DNA of 64,000 nucleotides from Pseudobdellovibrionaceae bacterium (GCA_020635235.1 JACKAF010000004.1:186001-250000), one strand, 5' to 3'. Shown: positions 42,196-50,398, numbered from the stretch's first letter. The notes: generated by a model not told the origin, from the letters alone. Program-made: numbers and translations.

Positions 42196-42285
42196 AAGCA
42201 TCATGAGCGATCGGATGCAGCAGATCGTTGCACCCCTCTTTCGATTCTTGATTTGAAGACTCTGGCTTATATGCAAATACATACC

Positions 42286-42845
42286 ATGAATTTGTTTCGC
42301 CTATCGCTTCTATTGATCGCCATACTGGTAGCTGGCTCCGTCGGATACTCAACGAAAGAATATCGAAAACCAAACCATTCCGATATTCGGCAGTTTGGAG
42401 GAGTTTCAACTAACGGCTCAGAAACAATACGGTATCTTCGACAAATCCTCTGCAAAATCACATCACCATCGTAAATTTTATTTTACCTCCCGCCCCATGG
42501 TTTGTCCCAGCACCAACCCGGCAACGTGGCCAAACTTCAAAACAGAACTGAGAAGTACGGACAAGACGTTCGGTCATTCTCTGATCTCAGTGATCTAAAC
42601 GATACGCCAGCTAAGTTGCTGGCGTACGGCAAAAACGCTTTGGAGCTGACTTTTCCCGATGGAGTTTTTAACCGCCCCTTGGATACGGTTCGCCAGGTAG
42701 TTGTAAGGGTCTCATGAATTGATGGGAGAACTGGACCAGCTGGAACCTGACTTGTTTGAGGTTACCACGGAGAGCACTTTGTTATCGTCGACGCGAAGGG
42801 TGACATTCGCGGTTTCAGCAAAGCCAGAGCGAAAGCGACTTAAGA
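42286..42845 (+). pseudogene. SCO1/SenC (PrrC) copper/thiol protein, degraded
   Basis: The first piece, MNLFRLSLLLIAILVAGSVG (42286), is a membrane anchor. After a frameshift comes EEFQLTAQKQYGIFD, then FYFTSRPMVCPSTNPAT around 42480-42515, corresponding to the SCO FTxCPxxCP motif with the first copper-binding Cys changed to Arg (codon 42491). The next frame gives KLQNRTEKYGQDVR and NDTPAKLLAYGKN, the usual SCO block VDPxxDTPxxLxxY. After a stop, YHGEHFVIVDAKGDIRGFSK (about 42763-42822) supplies the conserved His region. The order and spacing match SCO1/SenC over about 185 residues. It follows the RegB remnant as prrC follows prrB in Rhodobacter. Loss of Cys plus frameshifts make it non-functional. 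Confidence 0.72.
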
Positions 42846-42859
42846 CACATCCTTACGAT

Positions 42860-44385
42860 TGTGAAATGTTTGCCTAAAACAGGAGCTAAAGAAATCTCTA
42901 GCGGGATGAAACAGAATCGGGTAGCGTCCCGTTAGCTGCACTCTCATACACTGGGGGTTGCGAGAGTGTGCCTCGAGGGTTGGGATCACCTCCATCAAAC
43001 TTTTTATTGTTGTTTTTCGGTTGGGCCACTGTATCTAGTGCCGCGCACACCATGCTTGGACCGAAAGCCCTCTGTCAGCGTTACATGAAATAGAAAATGG
43101 GTGTCCGAAGACCCAGGCTCGATTACGTCAGTGGAGTTTTCTGAGAAGCTGCCACTGAGCTACCGTAGCTATTTTGTTCTCGTACAAACCCGCAGCCTTC
43201 TACAAAGCGGACTCAAAACGCACCTCGAATCATCTTCTATAAGGCCTGATGCGATTGCTCACTGCCGTCTCAACCGCTCCTGGAGGACCCAAGAAGAGAC
43301 ATCATCGAACCATAGAGGTTCAATCCAGAAAAGGCCAGCTTTTCCGCCCATGGCGGTGTCGGGCGGAACAAGGCTCACGTCGTCAAAAATCCTGCAAATG
43401 TCACCAGTGCCATGGTTCGGATTCAAAAACCAAACTAAACCCTATGACGCTCTGGCCGGGCTCTGTTCGGAAGTGTGTACGACAAATGGCGTCCGGTACC
43501 CACGAGAATAACTTTTTCTTAGCTTTCTGTCGGACTACCTGAGGGAGCCCCTGGTTTCACTTTCTTCCGGAACAGCCTCCACACTCAGTCAAAAGAACCT
43601 ACTTGAGGTACCACATACCACACAGTCTCACGCGGGGTTGGAATGAATTCCGCGCTCTCACTTCTTCTGGGGTTTCATAACAGAGAACGTGTCACCGACT
43701 GATTGCTGAGTCTCCGCGCCACAAGAACTACCAGAACGCTTTGATAGTCGCGATGATTGGCTGCCCTGATTCTCCTGATACTTTCTTGCCCTCTAAAACT
43801 ACAAGAAAACCACCGAAGGCCTTTTGAAGCTGTGCCTGATACCCGCCAGAAGCTTCATCGGGATTACGACAGGCGCTCGCGGACAAACGGCTAAGCCCAA
43901 AAAATAGAGGATTTGGGAAAACTCTTGCCTACGAAATCGATAGGGTATGGGCTTCGCGAAGAAGAGATTCAAATGCGGTGAAACTAAGATATTTCTTGTT
44001 GAGAACCGAACAGTCGGGGCACCCGATGCACCGCTGGGCACTGAGCGGCAAGCGTAGGGACAGCTATGATTTCAATGACGGAGTGAGCGGTCTGCCAATC
44101 TCATCGGCCACTATTTGCCCAAAGCAACAGAACCGGAACGGGATCCCACCAGAAAGAGAATAATTTACAAGACACCTGTTTTCAGCTACGTTACGGGGAA
44201 AATGGCCACCACGCAGAGACAAGCGATGCATTTAATCTTGAGCTTTGAACTGCCCAAAACAGATCCGCCGCCGTGTGTAGAAGTTTGCAGCAAGGGTAGC
44301 TGTGCAACCTTATGCTGTACTTTCATTGTTCACATCCCGGAAAGGGGATATGTTTTCCTCAATAAACACTGGGAGGTTTACCAAA
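42860..44385. other. Degraded stretch without readable gene
   Basis: About 1.5 kb between the SCO and HiPIP remnants has only short frames on both strands. One plus-strand stretch near 43395-43510 (SPVPWFGFKNQTKPYDALAG then LCSEVCTTNGVRYPRE) faintly recalls the copper-A end of cytochrome c oxidase subunit II, but the match is too weak to call. Nothing else is recognisable. Composition looks like decayed coding DNA rather than spacer. Confidence 0.4.
42939..42968. repeat. Inverted repeat (hairpin) in degraded region
   Basis: CACTCTC (42939-42945) pairs with GAGAGTG (42962-42968) over a 16-base loop. There is no T tract. It may be a relic of a terminator or operator after the SCO remnant. Confidence 0.3.
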
Positions 44386-44760
44386 ATGGCCAAGACTGGG
44401 ATTAGTAGGCGTCGTTTCCTGGAAGTTTCGTTTGCGGTTGTGCAGCTCAAGAAGCTGGGGACCAGCACCTCTGTCCTTTTGCTGCCGACGAAAAGAAGGG
44501 CAAAAGCCCAAAAAGGTACGTTTCATCGATCCCATTAAGAACCCTACTGCGAAGAGTTTAAAGTACGTCGAGAAGGTTTCTGACAGCACGGTGAGGAATG
44601 ATCAAGACAGCCGATTGCACCAACTGCATTCACTATAAAAATTCAAGGAGCCTGATGGGGCGGAGTATGGCTGCTGCAATATGCTGACCGGGGTGGCGTA
44701 GTGCATGCCCACGGATGGTGTTCGAGTTGGAGCAAAAACCCGGCGGTATTCAAAGGCTAG
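44386..44760 (+). pseudogene. High-potential iron-sulfur protein (HiPIP), degraded
   Basis: ATG 44386 keeps a GGGAGG Shine-Dalgarno and begins a Tat signal, MAKTGISRRRFLEVSFAVV, with the twin-arginine motif. Beyond a frameshift come KKVRFIDPIKNPTAKSLKYV and EKVSD, then in another frame KTADCTNCIHYKN (Cys codons 44616 and 44625), then GAEYGCCNMLTG in a third, and finally VVHAHGWCSSWSKNP to a stop at 44760. The Cx2C...C...GWCxSW arrangement is diagnostic of HiPIPs, periplasmic electron carriers with one 4Fe-4S cluster. All four ligand cysteines are still present but spread over at least four frames, so the decay is recent yet complete. Confidence 0.8.
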
Positions 44761-45297
44761 GTGCGCGCTGAATTTGCGAAGCTTCTGCAGGTTCTGGCGG
44801 TGAAGTCTCAGCCAGCGGGCCGCTTTGTTGATGTTGTTTCCGTACTGCCCCAGTACAAACTCAATGTATTTCCGTTCGCATGCTGTGCCAAACTGGCCGC
44901 CTCCCCAAACATCCTCGACGGCGTCTTTGCGAGATCCATCCACAGCGCCTTTCCAGCGTTTCTATCGACACGGGTTTGTGAGGTAGTTAAGGCCCCTTTA
45001 TTTCACCGCCTGAATTGCCGTCGTAGCTGCTGCCATACCCTCGTAAGCAGTACGATCCTGCAATCAGGGAGCTCTTTTTAACCGTTCTATCAGAGAAATG
45101 CTGCTTCCTGACCAAAACGCAGATCAAGCAGGGCTAAATCAAAGGCTTTCGCGGGCATGGCTTCAAACGCCGCTACCGAATTCCCGTTACAACGCGGTAC
45201 CCTCGGTCGCTGAACTCGAGTCGCAGCGTTTGCGGAAGTTCGGGTCATCCTCGAGAATCAAAAGCAACGCCGCTCTTTTTCGATCTCCAGGTTGCAT
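44745..45297 (-). pseudogene. RegA/PrrA-type response regulator, degraded
   Basis: Reading the minus strand from ATG 45297, the receiver begins LLLILEDDPNFRKR (acidic pair at 45242-45253). It continues after a frameshift as NSVAAFEAMPAKAFDLALLD, with the phospho-acceptor LLDLRF at about 45112-45130, then IVLLT, TTAIQAVK and LNYLTNP in other frames. The C-terminal Fis-like helix-turn-helix is well kept: ACERKYIEFVLGQYGNNINK then AARWLRLHRQNLQKL. The Fis-type HTH joined to a single receiver by a short linker and a span of about 553 bp (184 codons) match RegA/PrrA/ActR. It converges with the HiPIP remnant. With the RegB-like and SCO remnants it completes a prrBCA-like set, although here the regulator is on the opposite strand. 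Confidence 0.72.
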
Positions 45298-45377
45298 CAA
45301 ATATTTCTATATCACCACATCCTTAAAGGATCAATGAAAGTAGAGCTTTGTGTTGATAAATGGGCCGGTTCCCTACA

Positions 45378-45397
45378 GAAAAGGAAATGCTATGGAC
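45378..45397 (+). repeat. 20-bp repeat with start-codon context, copy 2
   Basis: Exact copy of 40913-40932. The ATG here is followed after two codons by a stop (ATG GAC TGC TGA), so no gene follows in this frame. It lies between the RegA-like remnant start and the excisionase-like remnant. Confidence 0.7.
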
Positions 45398-45611
45398 TGC
45401 TGACCTGGGTAATGGCTAGATGGAACAATAACGAGTTCGCCTTTCATGAAAAAGCGGGCAAGTAGTTTGCTCAGCCAGCCACTTTGCCAAACCTCTCACT
45501 GCTAAAGGGCAGCGGCGCTGCTACCGCTCTGTGGTAAAACGCTTGATGCCGGCTGGCTGTTGAGTAACGGATACTCGCGTGGCGGGAATAGAACTCAATG
45601 AATGGCGGTGA

Positions 45612-45824
45612 CGGTTCATTAGAACTGCTCCACTTACAGCGTTAATCAGCTTGGCAATCGATTGGGGTTGTCCTGCAGTTACCCTCTATAAATTGATGAC
45701 TGAGGATGACTTCCCTCATTTCAAGATTGGTCGAGCGGAGAGATTTCTGGTTTCGAAGTTGTATTTGGCCCCAACAAAGGAGACAACCAAGGACAAAGAA
45801 GTTCAATCCGAAAAACCTACGTAG
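45612..45824 (+). pseudogene. Excisionase/MerR-like helix-turn-helix remnant
   Basis: The frame is open for about 70 codons to TAG 45822. It contains VTLYKLMTEDDFPHFKIGRA then ERFLVSKL, matching the second half of excisionase-family HTH proteins (TVYRLIxxGxLPxxRxGRxxRxxxxxL). The preceding stretch ALISLAIDWGCPA should be the first helix (LTVxELAxxLGVS) but is altered, and there is no ATG or Shine-Dalgarno. In mobile elements such proteins control directionality of a tyrosine recombinase; its place 450 bp from the tRNA-Tyr end suits that. It may be a decayed gene or an unusual one starting at TTG. Confidence 0.5.
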
Positions 45825-46106
45825 GTAAAAAGCGGGTTTTCACGCTGTTCTGGAGCACCCCTGAGTTAATAGACTCTGGATCTGAATGAGAAAGCCAAGC
45901 GCTACCAACGTCTGAGTTCGGTAAGATTGATGAAGCTTATCGATATGAAAAGAATACTCCGGCAATAAAGTCAGAAAGTACCAGTTCTTCCAATCCATCG
46001 AAAAAGCACGAAGTTGGCAAGAAGTTATGCATACTGGAGGCCGCACAAAGAAATCCGTTTCATATAGCGTTGAAAAATAGAGCCCACACCGCGCCAGTAC
46101 CAGTTC

Positions 46107-46227
46107 ATTTTCCCCCAAATCGCTAAATGGGGGAAAATACGTTGCCGAGTTGGGGGAAAATAGTGGCGAATTGAACACAAAATAAGGGTCAAAACAGGGC
46201 GTTTTTTTCCCCCATTTTCCCCCAAAT
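46107..46227. repeat. Cluster of five TTTTCCCCCA motifs
   Basis: Five copies lie within 120 bp. Plus-strand copies are at 46107-46120 (ATTTTCCCCCAAAT), 46205-46214 and 46214-46227. Minus-strand copies are at 46125-46138 and 46151-46161. The first two form an 11-bp perfect inverted repeat with a 10-bp spacer. The cluster ends 50 bp from the tRNA-Tyr-side att-like repeat. The layout suits recombinase arm-type sites or iterons. Confidence 0.75.
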
Positions 46228-46276
46228 GAAGATTTTAATTTTCGAATTTTAATAATTTCAGAAGGTTAAGTCTAAA

Positions 46277-46297
46277 AATGTGGAGAGGGGAGGATTC
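46277..46297. other. Direct repeat within tRNA-Tyr 3' end (att-like site, proximal)
   Basis: This 21-bp copy contains the 3' acceptor strand and 3' T arm of the intact tRNA-Tyr gene plus four flanking bases. It pairs with 40452-40472. Integration at a tRNA 3' end that rebuilds the gene is the normal outcome for many tyrosine recombinases. Confidence 0.8.
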
Positions 46298-46362
46298 GAA
46301 CCTCCGAAGGCGGAGCCGTCAGATTTACAGTCTGATCCCTTTGGCCACTCGGGAACCTCTCC
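46281..46362 (-). tRNA. tRNA-Tyr (GTA anticodon)
   Basis: The gene is 82 nt with a long variable arm, as for bacterial tRNA-Tyr. The acceptor stem is GGAGAGG/CCTCTCC, the anticodon loop reads ACTGTAAAT with GTA, the T arm is GGAGGTTCGAATCCTCC, and the discriminator is A. CCA is not encoded (the next bases give CAT). Its 3' end carries the island boundary repeat. It lies 65 bp downstream of tRNA-Thr and is probably transcribed with it. Confidence 0.95.
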
Positions 46363-46427
46363 ATAAGGCCAGCCTGTCTGAAAACAGGTTATGTGGACTA
46401 AAACAGTCCTGGGATAGGCCCAAAACT

Positions 46428-46503
46428 GGAGCCGGCGATGGGACTCGAACCCGCGACCTACTGATTACAAATCAGTTGCTCTACCAACTGAGCTACGCCG
46501 GCT
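46428..46503 (-). tRNA. tRNA-Thr (TGT anticodon)
   Basis: The gene is 76 nt including an encoded CCA. The acceptor stem is GCCGGCG/CGCCGGC, the D arm is TAGCTCAGTTGGTAGAGC, the anticodon stem-loop is CTGATTTGTAATCAG with TGT, and the T arm is GCGGGTTCGAGTCCC. The discriminator is T. Transcription toward lower coordinates continues to tRNA-Tyr. Confidence 0.96.
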
Positions 46504-46515
46504 AAAGGCGTAAAC

Positions 46516-46543
46516 ATATTGTTAATTATGCCGATTTGGCAAG
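46516..46543 (-). promoter_or_regulatory. Candidate promoter of the tRNA operon
   Basis: On the minus strand TTGCCA (46543-46538), a 16-bp A+T-rich spacer and AATATG (46521-46516) precede tRNA-Thr by 12 bp. This is a weak match identified by eye. Confidence 0.3.
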
Positions 46544-46652
46544 CTTCAACTGCACTGGGCCATTACCCCAGTAAAGTCAGGAGTTAAAGCCTGCAGTGGC
46601 TGTGCTTTGATTTTTCTTATCGGGCCCTGACCAGGACCCAGCAAGTGTTATC

Positions 46653-49118
46653 TCAACTCCTCGCCCACCGGGTGCCAGGTGGTGCCGGGTAAGGTAGACT
46701 CGACGAGCTGGAGCGAACCACCGTGGATCCAGAGCTACTGGTCGATGAAGAGCTATACGACGGTGTCGAGCTGTACGATGGGTAAGACCCGGGATGCCCA
46801 GAACTGACTGTCGATCCTGAGTGGGTGCTGCCTACACTTGTGGATCCGGAGAAACTCGGAACCCCCCGTTTGAAGATGATGTCGGCGGCCTTGTCGCTGA
46901 GGCTCCACTGGTCTTTAGGTATCCACATGGGCTTCCATTGACCGCCCTCCTGCACGTAGTCCATTACGTAAAGTTTTTCACCGACCGTCGCTGTCGGAAA
47001 AGGCACCCGTGCGCCGCCATTGATACTCACGCTAATTCTGGAAAAGGAATCCCGCTGCGCTCCCGTTGGGAGGCTTGCGAGACGAGCTGTCGCGGACGCG
47101 ACCGTTTTTGCGATTTCATCCTTCTCTTTTACAGGCTCTACCGAAGTCGGCAGCGAGCTATGCTGCCGTGCCAAGTAAGAAAGAGGCGTATGCTTGTCTT
47201 CCGGAGACAACTTGCCGTCTCCGCCTTGGTCATAAGCCACCTGCCAGCTTCCACCGTTTTTAATGGCGGGTACCCAACCGACTTGCGGGTGAAAAATCTC
47301 CTGACCTTTACCATCATTTGTAGGCCGAACGCTGAATTGAGTTCCCTCTGAAGTGATGGTGCCGTACGGTTTGGCTTTTTTATCTACCGCAAACTGAACC
47401 GGCTTTTCCTTTTTCACCGCCGCCGTAATGGCCTCATAATCTTCCGCCGGTTTTTCCGGGAGCGCGACGCCAGGCTGGCAGGTCGCGCAAAAGAAGATGG
47501 GCTTATTGTCATTGTCCAGACCGAGAAAAACTTCAGTGAGTGTCTCATGGTGGTTTCTACCTAGATAGGTTTTTCCGTCGATCGTCACCTTCCTAAGTTC
47601 TGGCAGCTGGTCTTTCAGCTCCTTTGGGATGCCACCTTCCGCAGTCAAAATTTTGTGTGCGTTCGCTGCTTGCGCCAGTACCGCGTCTCGTTGGTGGTAG
47701 CCCACTTGGACCTTCTCTGGTTGGTTGTAATCTACATCACGCCCGTGCGTAAGAGCCGCGGGCACATAAAGCCCTTCGTTAAACTCTTTGTGCGTGCCAT
47801 CGTTGCGGCTATAAATCTTACCCACTTCCGCGGTGTTTCCACCCGGTGCGGGGGCGTTTCCGGAATCCTTCTGCTTAGGAAGTGTGCGGTAGTAGACACC
47901 GGCGACTTCGCGCGTGGAGTTTTCGTCACCTTCCTGGTAACCCTCGAAGACAATTCTTCCGTCTTCGGTTTTTCCAGTTTGTCGGAGTGCTGCGTTTCCG
48001 GATATCTGGTAGAGAATTCCGAGTTTAGCGCCTTTGCCATTATTCATGTAGGCCGCGACACCCCCGTCGCTCTTTTTGACGCCAAAAAGCTGGCCGCTCG
48101 CTGTATCCTCGAAAACTTCAAATTCTGAAGTCCCGCCGGTCTCGGTAGTGAGCGTGACAGGTCGGTACTTGTACCTTTTTCCTGAGTCGTCCTTAACGCT
48201 ACGGTCTTCTTTTGGAGCCGCGTCGGTGTAGGCGGTGCTTTTGCCGCTCGCTGCACGTCCTTGAAAAAGTCTCCCGATCTCCGTGTTGCGCTCGAACGCA
48301 CCCGGGTTGAGGCTAGTCGCTTGCTGCCAGCGCGCCTGCGCTTCGGCAAATTTCGGATCGGTGGAGGCGAGCTTGGGGAGTTCGCCCGTCTTGAACGCCT
48401 CGTCGACTTGGGTGACGAGGCGGTCTGCGATGTAGTCTTTTACGCGGTCCAGAGCAAACTTTTCCGCACCTTTTTTTTCTTCGAGTGCCCGCAAAGTGGA
48501 GACCAGTTGGCCAAGAGCCACTTTGGCTTCTTTGCCCTCATCGTCGTCCTTTTGCGCTGCCGTGAGCAGGTCATCAATGCCCGAAAGTTTGAAATCCTCT
48601 GAGCCCTCACCCAAAGCTTTTTGGAGGGTTGCTTCTAGTTGGCCTAATCCGACCAAGAGCTTTTCGTGGTCGCTAAGGGTTTCCTCTTTCTTAAGATCAA
48701 TTTTGGAGTTTACTTCTGTTAACTGCGTGGCGATTTGTTCCGCGAGCGGTTTTTCACCGTCCAGCGTATCGAGAACGCCCAACGCTTTTTCCATATCGCC
48801 CGAGTGAAGTTGGATACCATCGTACTCATCCCCATCCCCGGAGGGTGTTTTGCGTTTTAACTTTCCGCCTTCTTCTTCGGTGTAGTAGCGATCTTTGAGT
48901 TCAGTGAGCTTTTTCTTGAATTCTTCGTTTGCGGCCGTGGGCTCGTCTGTTTTGGGCTGTTCGTCTGCTTCCTGCCTTTGCGGCGTTTTAGCAGGTCCTG
49001 AATAGTGGTCCAAAAGACTTGGTTTCAGGTTAATCAGCGGTATGGAAAAGGCCGTTTGGCCTAAAAAGGCGATCAATACAAAAACAAAAAGGAATGGTTT
49101 CCTGGCTCTAGTACGCAA
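46653..49118 (-). CDS. Large exported protein with Ser-rich C-terminal tail
   Basis: The product is about 821 residues. I chose TTG 49118 behind GGGGGGGAG because it gives a signal peptide (TRARKPFLFVFVLIAFLGQTAFS); the in-frame GTG at 49175 would add 19 residues. Residues 40-280 are acidic, Lys/Glu-rich and helical (ELKDRYYTEEEGGKLKRKTP, LKKEETLSDHEKLL). The middle part is beta-rich with several FEVFEDTASGQLFGVKKSDG-like segments, and one CxxC (FFCATCQPG). The last 70 residues are a low-complexity Ser/Gly/Tyr/Pro tail. The tail resembles the Ser/Tyr/Pro-rich stretch in the 774-residue protein at 59282. Surface location is likely. No enzyme motif. Confidence 0.72.
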   Translation of the reverse strand: MRTRARKPFLFVFVLIAFLGQTAFSIPLINLKPSLLDHYSGPAKTPQRQEADEQPKTDEPTAANEEFKKKLTELKDRYYTEEEGGKLKRKTPSGDGDEYDGIQLHSGDMEKALGVLDTLDGEKPLAEQIATQLTEVNSKIDLKKEETLSDHEKLLVGLGQLEATLQKALGEGSEDFKLSGIDDLLTAAQKDDDEGKEAKVALGQLVSTLRALEEKKGAEKFALDRVKDYIADRLVTQVDEAFKTGELPKLASTDPKFAEAQARWQQATSLNPGAFERNTEIGRLFQGRAASGKSTAYTDAAPKEDRSVKDDSGKRYKYRPVTLTTETGGTSEFEVFEDTASGQLFGVKKSDGGVAAYMNNGKGAKLGILYQISGNAALRQTGKTEDGRIVFEGYQEGDENSTREVAGVYYRTLPKQKDSGNAPAPGGNTAEVGKIYSRNDGTHKEFNEGLYVPAALTHGRDVDYNQPEKVQVGYHQRDAVLAQAANAHKILTAEGGIPKELKDQLPELRKVTIDGKTYLGRNHHETLTEVFLGLDNDNKPIFFCATCQPGVALPEKPAEDYEAITAAVKKEKPVQFAVDKKAKPYGTITSEGTQFSVRPTNDGKGQEIFHPQVGWVPAIKNGGSWQVAYDQGGDGKLSPEDKHTPLSYLARQHSSLPTSVEPVKEKDEIAKTVASATARLASLPTGAQRDSFSRISVSINGGARVPFPTATVGEKLYVMDYVQEGGQWKPMWIPKDQWSLSDKAADIIFKRGVPSFSGSTSVGSTHSGSTVSSGHPGSYPSYSSTPSYSSSSTSSSGSTVVRSSSSSLPYPAPPGTRWARS

Positions 49119-49350
49119 TTTCTCCCCCCCGGTTGTCCTTGGTACTCCCCCAATGGGGTGCAAGCCCCACGCCACCCCGAATACGCAGGAAACCCTCTGT
49201 ATTCTTAGAGTTTTCCTGCCTAGGCCGTGTGCACCTGCCTAAAAAAACCTGACCTTAGTAGGCCTACATGGGAACTTCATGACCTCCCGCATTGACCGGG
49301 CCGGGCGTCTCCAGTAGTCCCAGAATAAAGCATTAATAAGGAGGCCATTG

Positions 49351-49911
49351 ATGCGACATCTGTTCTTGTTAGGACTAATACTATCCACGACTCTGTTCGG
49401 GGCAGACATTAAGAAGATGGATGCCAAAAAACTCCGCAGCGATTCGCTCGCCGAATTGATTCCCACGATCAAAGGCTTGCACGATGCGGGCGAAAAAGAA
49501 TATAGCCCCGCCGGGGGGCGTGTGACCGCAGTCTACAAAGTCACACCTGCGAAAGATGAAAAAGAGTGGCAGGCGATGCGCGCTCTGGTGGACAAGGTCA
49601 ACACATTCGGGGAAGTGGGTGGCGAAGATGTCGATGAAGACGCGACAGCTTTTTTTGTGAAGCGACCCAACTTCGAGCACATCTCGGTAGCCTTTGTGAG
49701 CGACTATCTGGATCGGGACGAATTGTCCGAAGGTCTAGTTGAGGAGCTAACCAAGTTCCGCAACCGCTTAAGAGATCTTCTAAAGGAAAAAGAATACTTG
49801 GGCTTTTACAGGATTTTTTCCAGTAATGAAGCTCAAGGGCATTTGGGTTTTGTACTCTACAACCGAAGCACCGATGAAGCGCTCTACGTTTCTACCGTAA
49901 GCGATCACTAG
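49351..49911 (+). CDS. Secreted protein of unknown function, about 190 residues
   Basis: The product is 186 residues from ATG 49351, six bases after AAGGAGG. The signal peptide is MRHLFLLGLILSTTLFGA. The mature part is charged (KKMDAKKLRSDSLAELIPTI, EGLVEELTKFRNRLRDLLKE) with a C-terminal beta region (YLGFYRIFSSNEAQGHLGFV). No cysteine and no recognised motif. It shares a bidirectional terminator with the convergent gene that follows. Confidence 0.72.
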   Translation: MRHLFLLGLILSTTLFGADIKKMDAKKLRSDSLAELIPTIKGLHDAGEKEYSPAGGRVTAVYKVTPAKDEKEWQAMRALVDKVNTFGEVGGEDVDEDATAFFVKRPNFEHISVAFVSDYLDRDELSEGLVEELTKFRNRLRDLLKEKEYLGFYRIFSSNEAQGHLGFVLYNRSTDEALYVSTVSDH

Positions 49912-49920
49912 ACTTAAATA

Positions 49921-49960
49921 AAAAACGCCGGGCGCTCGTTCGAGTACCCGGCGTTGTTTT
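49921..49960. terminator. Bidirectional Rho-independent terminator
   Basis: A perfect 9-bp stem AACGCCGGG (49924-49932)/CCCGGCGTT (49947-49955) is flanked by A residues on one side and a T tract on the other, giving a usable U run in both directions between the convergent genes ending at 49911 and 49982. Confidence 0.88.
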
Positions 49961-49981
49961 GTATTCTATAATTAGTTGTAA

Positions 49982-50398
49982 CTACTTTTTCTTGTGCCCG
50001 CCCTTTCCGTGGTGGCCGTGTTGAATTTGGTTAAAAGCCTGGTAGGTAGGCAGGTCAAATCTCCACAAGTCGCTGTACTTGTGAAAGGGGACCAAGCGGC
50101 TCTCTCCCTTGCTCGTCGCTTTTACGACGGCTTGGTTGCCCGCTACAAGTTCCGTTCCGCAAGCTAAATCCTTAATCCGATCCAGCTGTTTTTGGTGCAT
50201 GCTCTGAAAGTTTTTCTGATTCGCTTTCGGCGTACTCGCTATACCTCTCCCTGGAGGCGTCGAAAGCTTTGTAAAAGTATCAAAATCATTGTTGCGTGCC
50301 GCTTTGGCGAGTTGTTCGCACACTTCCTTGGGAGTGGAAGCCGCAAAAGCAAAAGTAGCACTCAGTAAGACTGCGATCGAAACAATTAGAAAACGCAT
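49982..50398 (-). CDS. Small secreted protein with His/Lys-rich tail
   Basis: The product is 138 residues with signal peptide MRFLIVSIAVLLSATFAFAA. The mature part starts STPKEVCEQLAKAARNNDFD, a helix seen at the start of SnoaL/DUF4878-like lipoproteins, and continues to beta segments (QAVVKATSKGESRLVPFH). The end is HGHHGKGGHKKK, a His/Lys-rich tail that could bind metal ions. Two cysteines (EVCEQ, DLACGTE). AGGAG lies five bases before the ATG. Confidence 0.7.
   Translation of the reverse strand: MRFLIVSIAVLLSATFAFAASTPKEVCEQLAKAARNNDFDTFTKLSTPPGRGIASTPKANQKNFQSMHQKQLDRIKDLACGTELVAGNQAVVKATSKGESRLVPFHKYSDLWRFDLPTYQAFNQIQHGHHGKGGHKKK

Larger units (their letters stand above)
40452..46297. 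mobile_element. Degraded integrated island at tRNA-Tyr
   Basis: This 5.8-kb interval lies between two direct copies of the tRNA-Tyr 3' end and contains no intact gene. In it I read broken remnants of a RegB-like kinase, SCO1/SenC, HiPIP, a RegA-like regulator and an excisionase-like HTH, plus a TTTTCCCCCA motif repeated near both ends. An integrase gene could not be recognised; it may have been lost. The boundary repeats are seen directly; that the whole interval entered as one element is inference. An alternative is that a partial tRNA copy was created by another rearrangement. Confidence 0.6.

Noticed and set aside
41978..42256. 92-codon plus-strand frame
   Set aside because: Its sequence is partly the ATPase-domain remnant of the RegB-like kinase in a shifted frame, not a separate gene.
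43070..43150. tRNA-like pattern on the minus strand (TAGCTCAGTGGCAG plus a GGGTC...ACCC arm)
   Set aside because: The acceptor and anticodon stems do not pair and spacing is wrong; most likely chance or a decayed fragment.
45840..46178. 112-codon minus-strand frame near the tRNA end
   Set aside because: It runs through the TTTTCCCCCA repeat cluster, has no Shine-Dalgarno and shows no protein-like pattern.
40500..46200. Large structured non-coding RNA (GOLLD/ROOL-like) filling the gene-free interval next to tRNAs
   Set aside because: Clear protein-family remnants (histidine kinase, SCO, HiPIP, RegA) explain much of the interval as decayed coding DNA.
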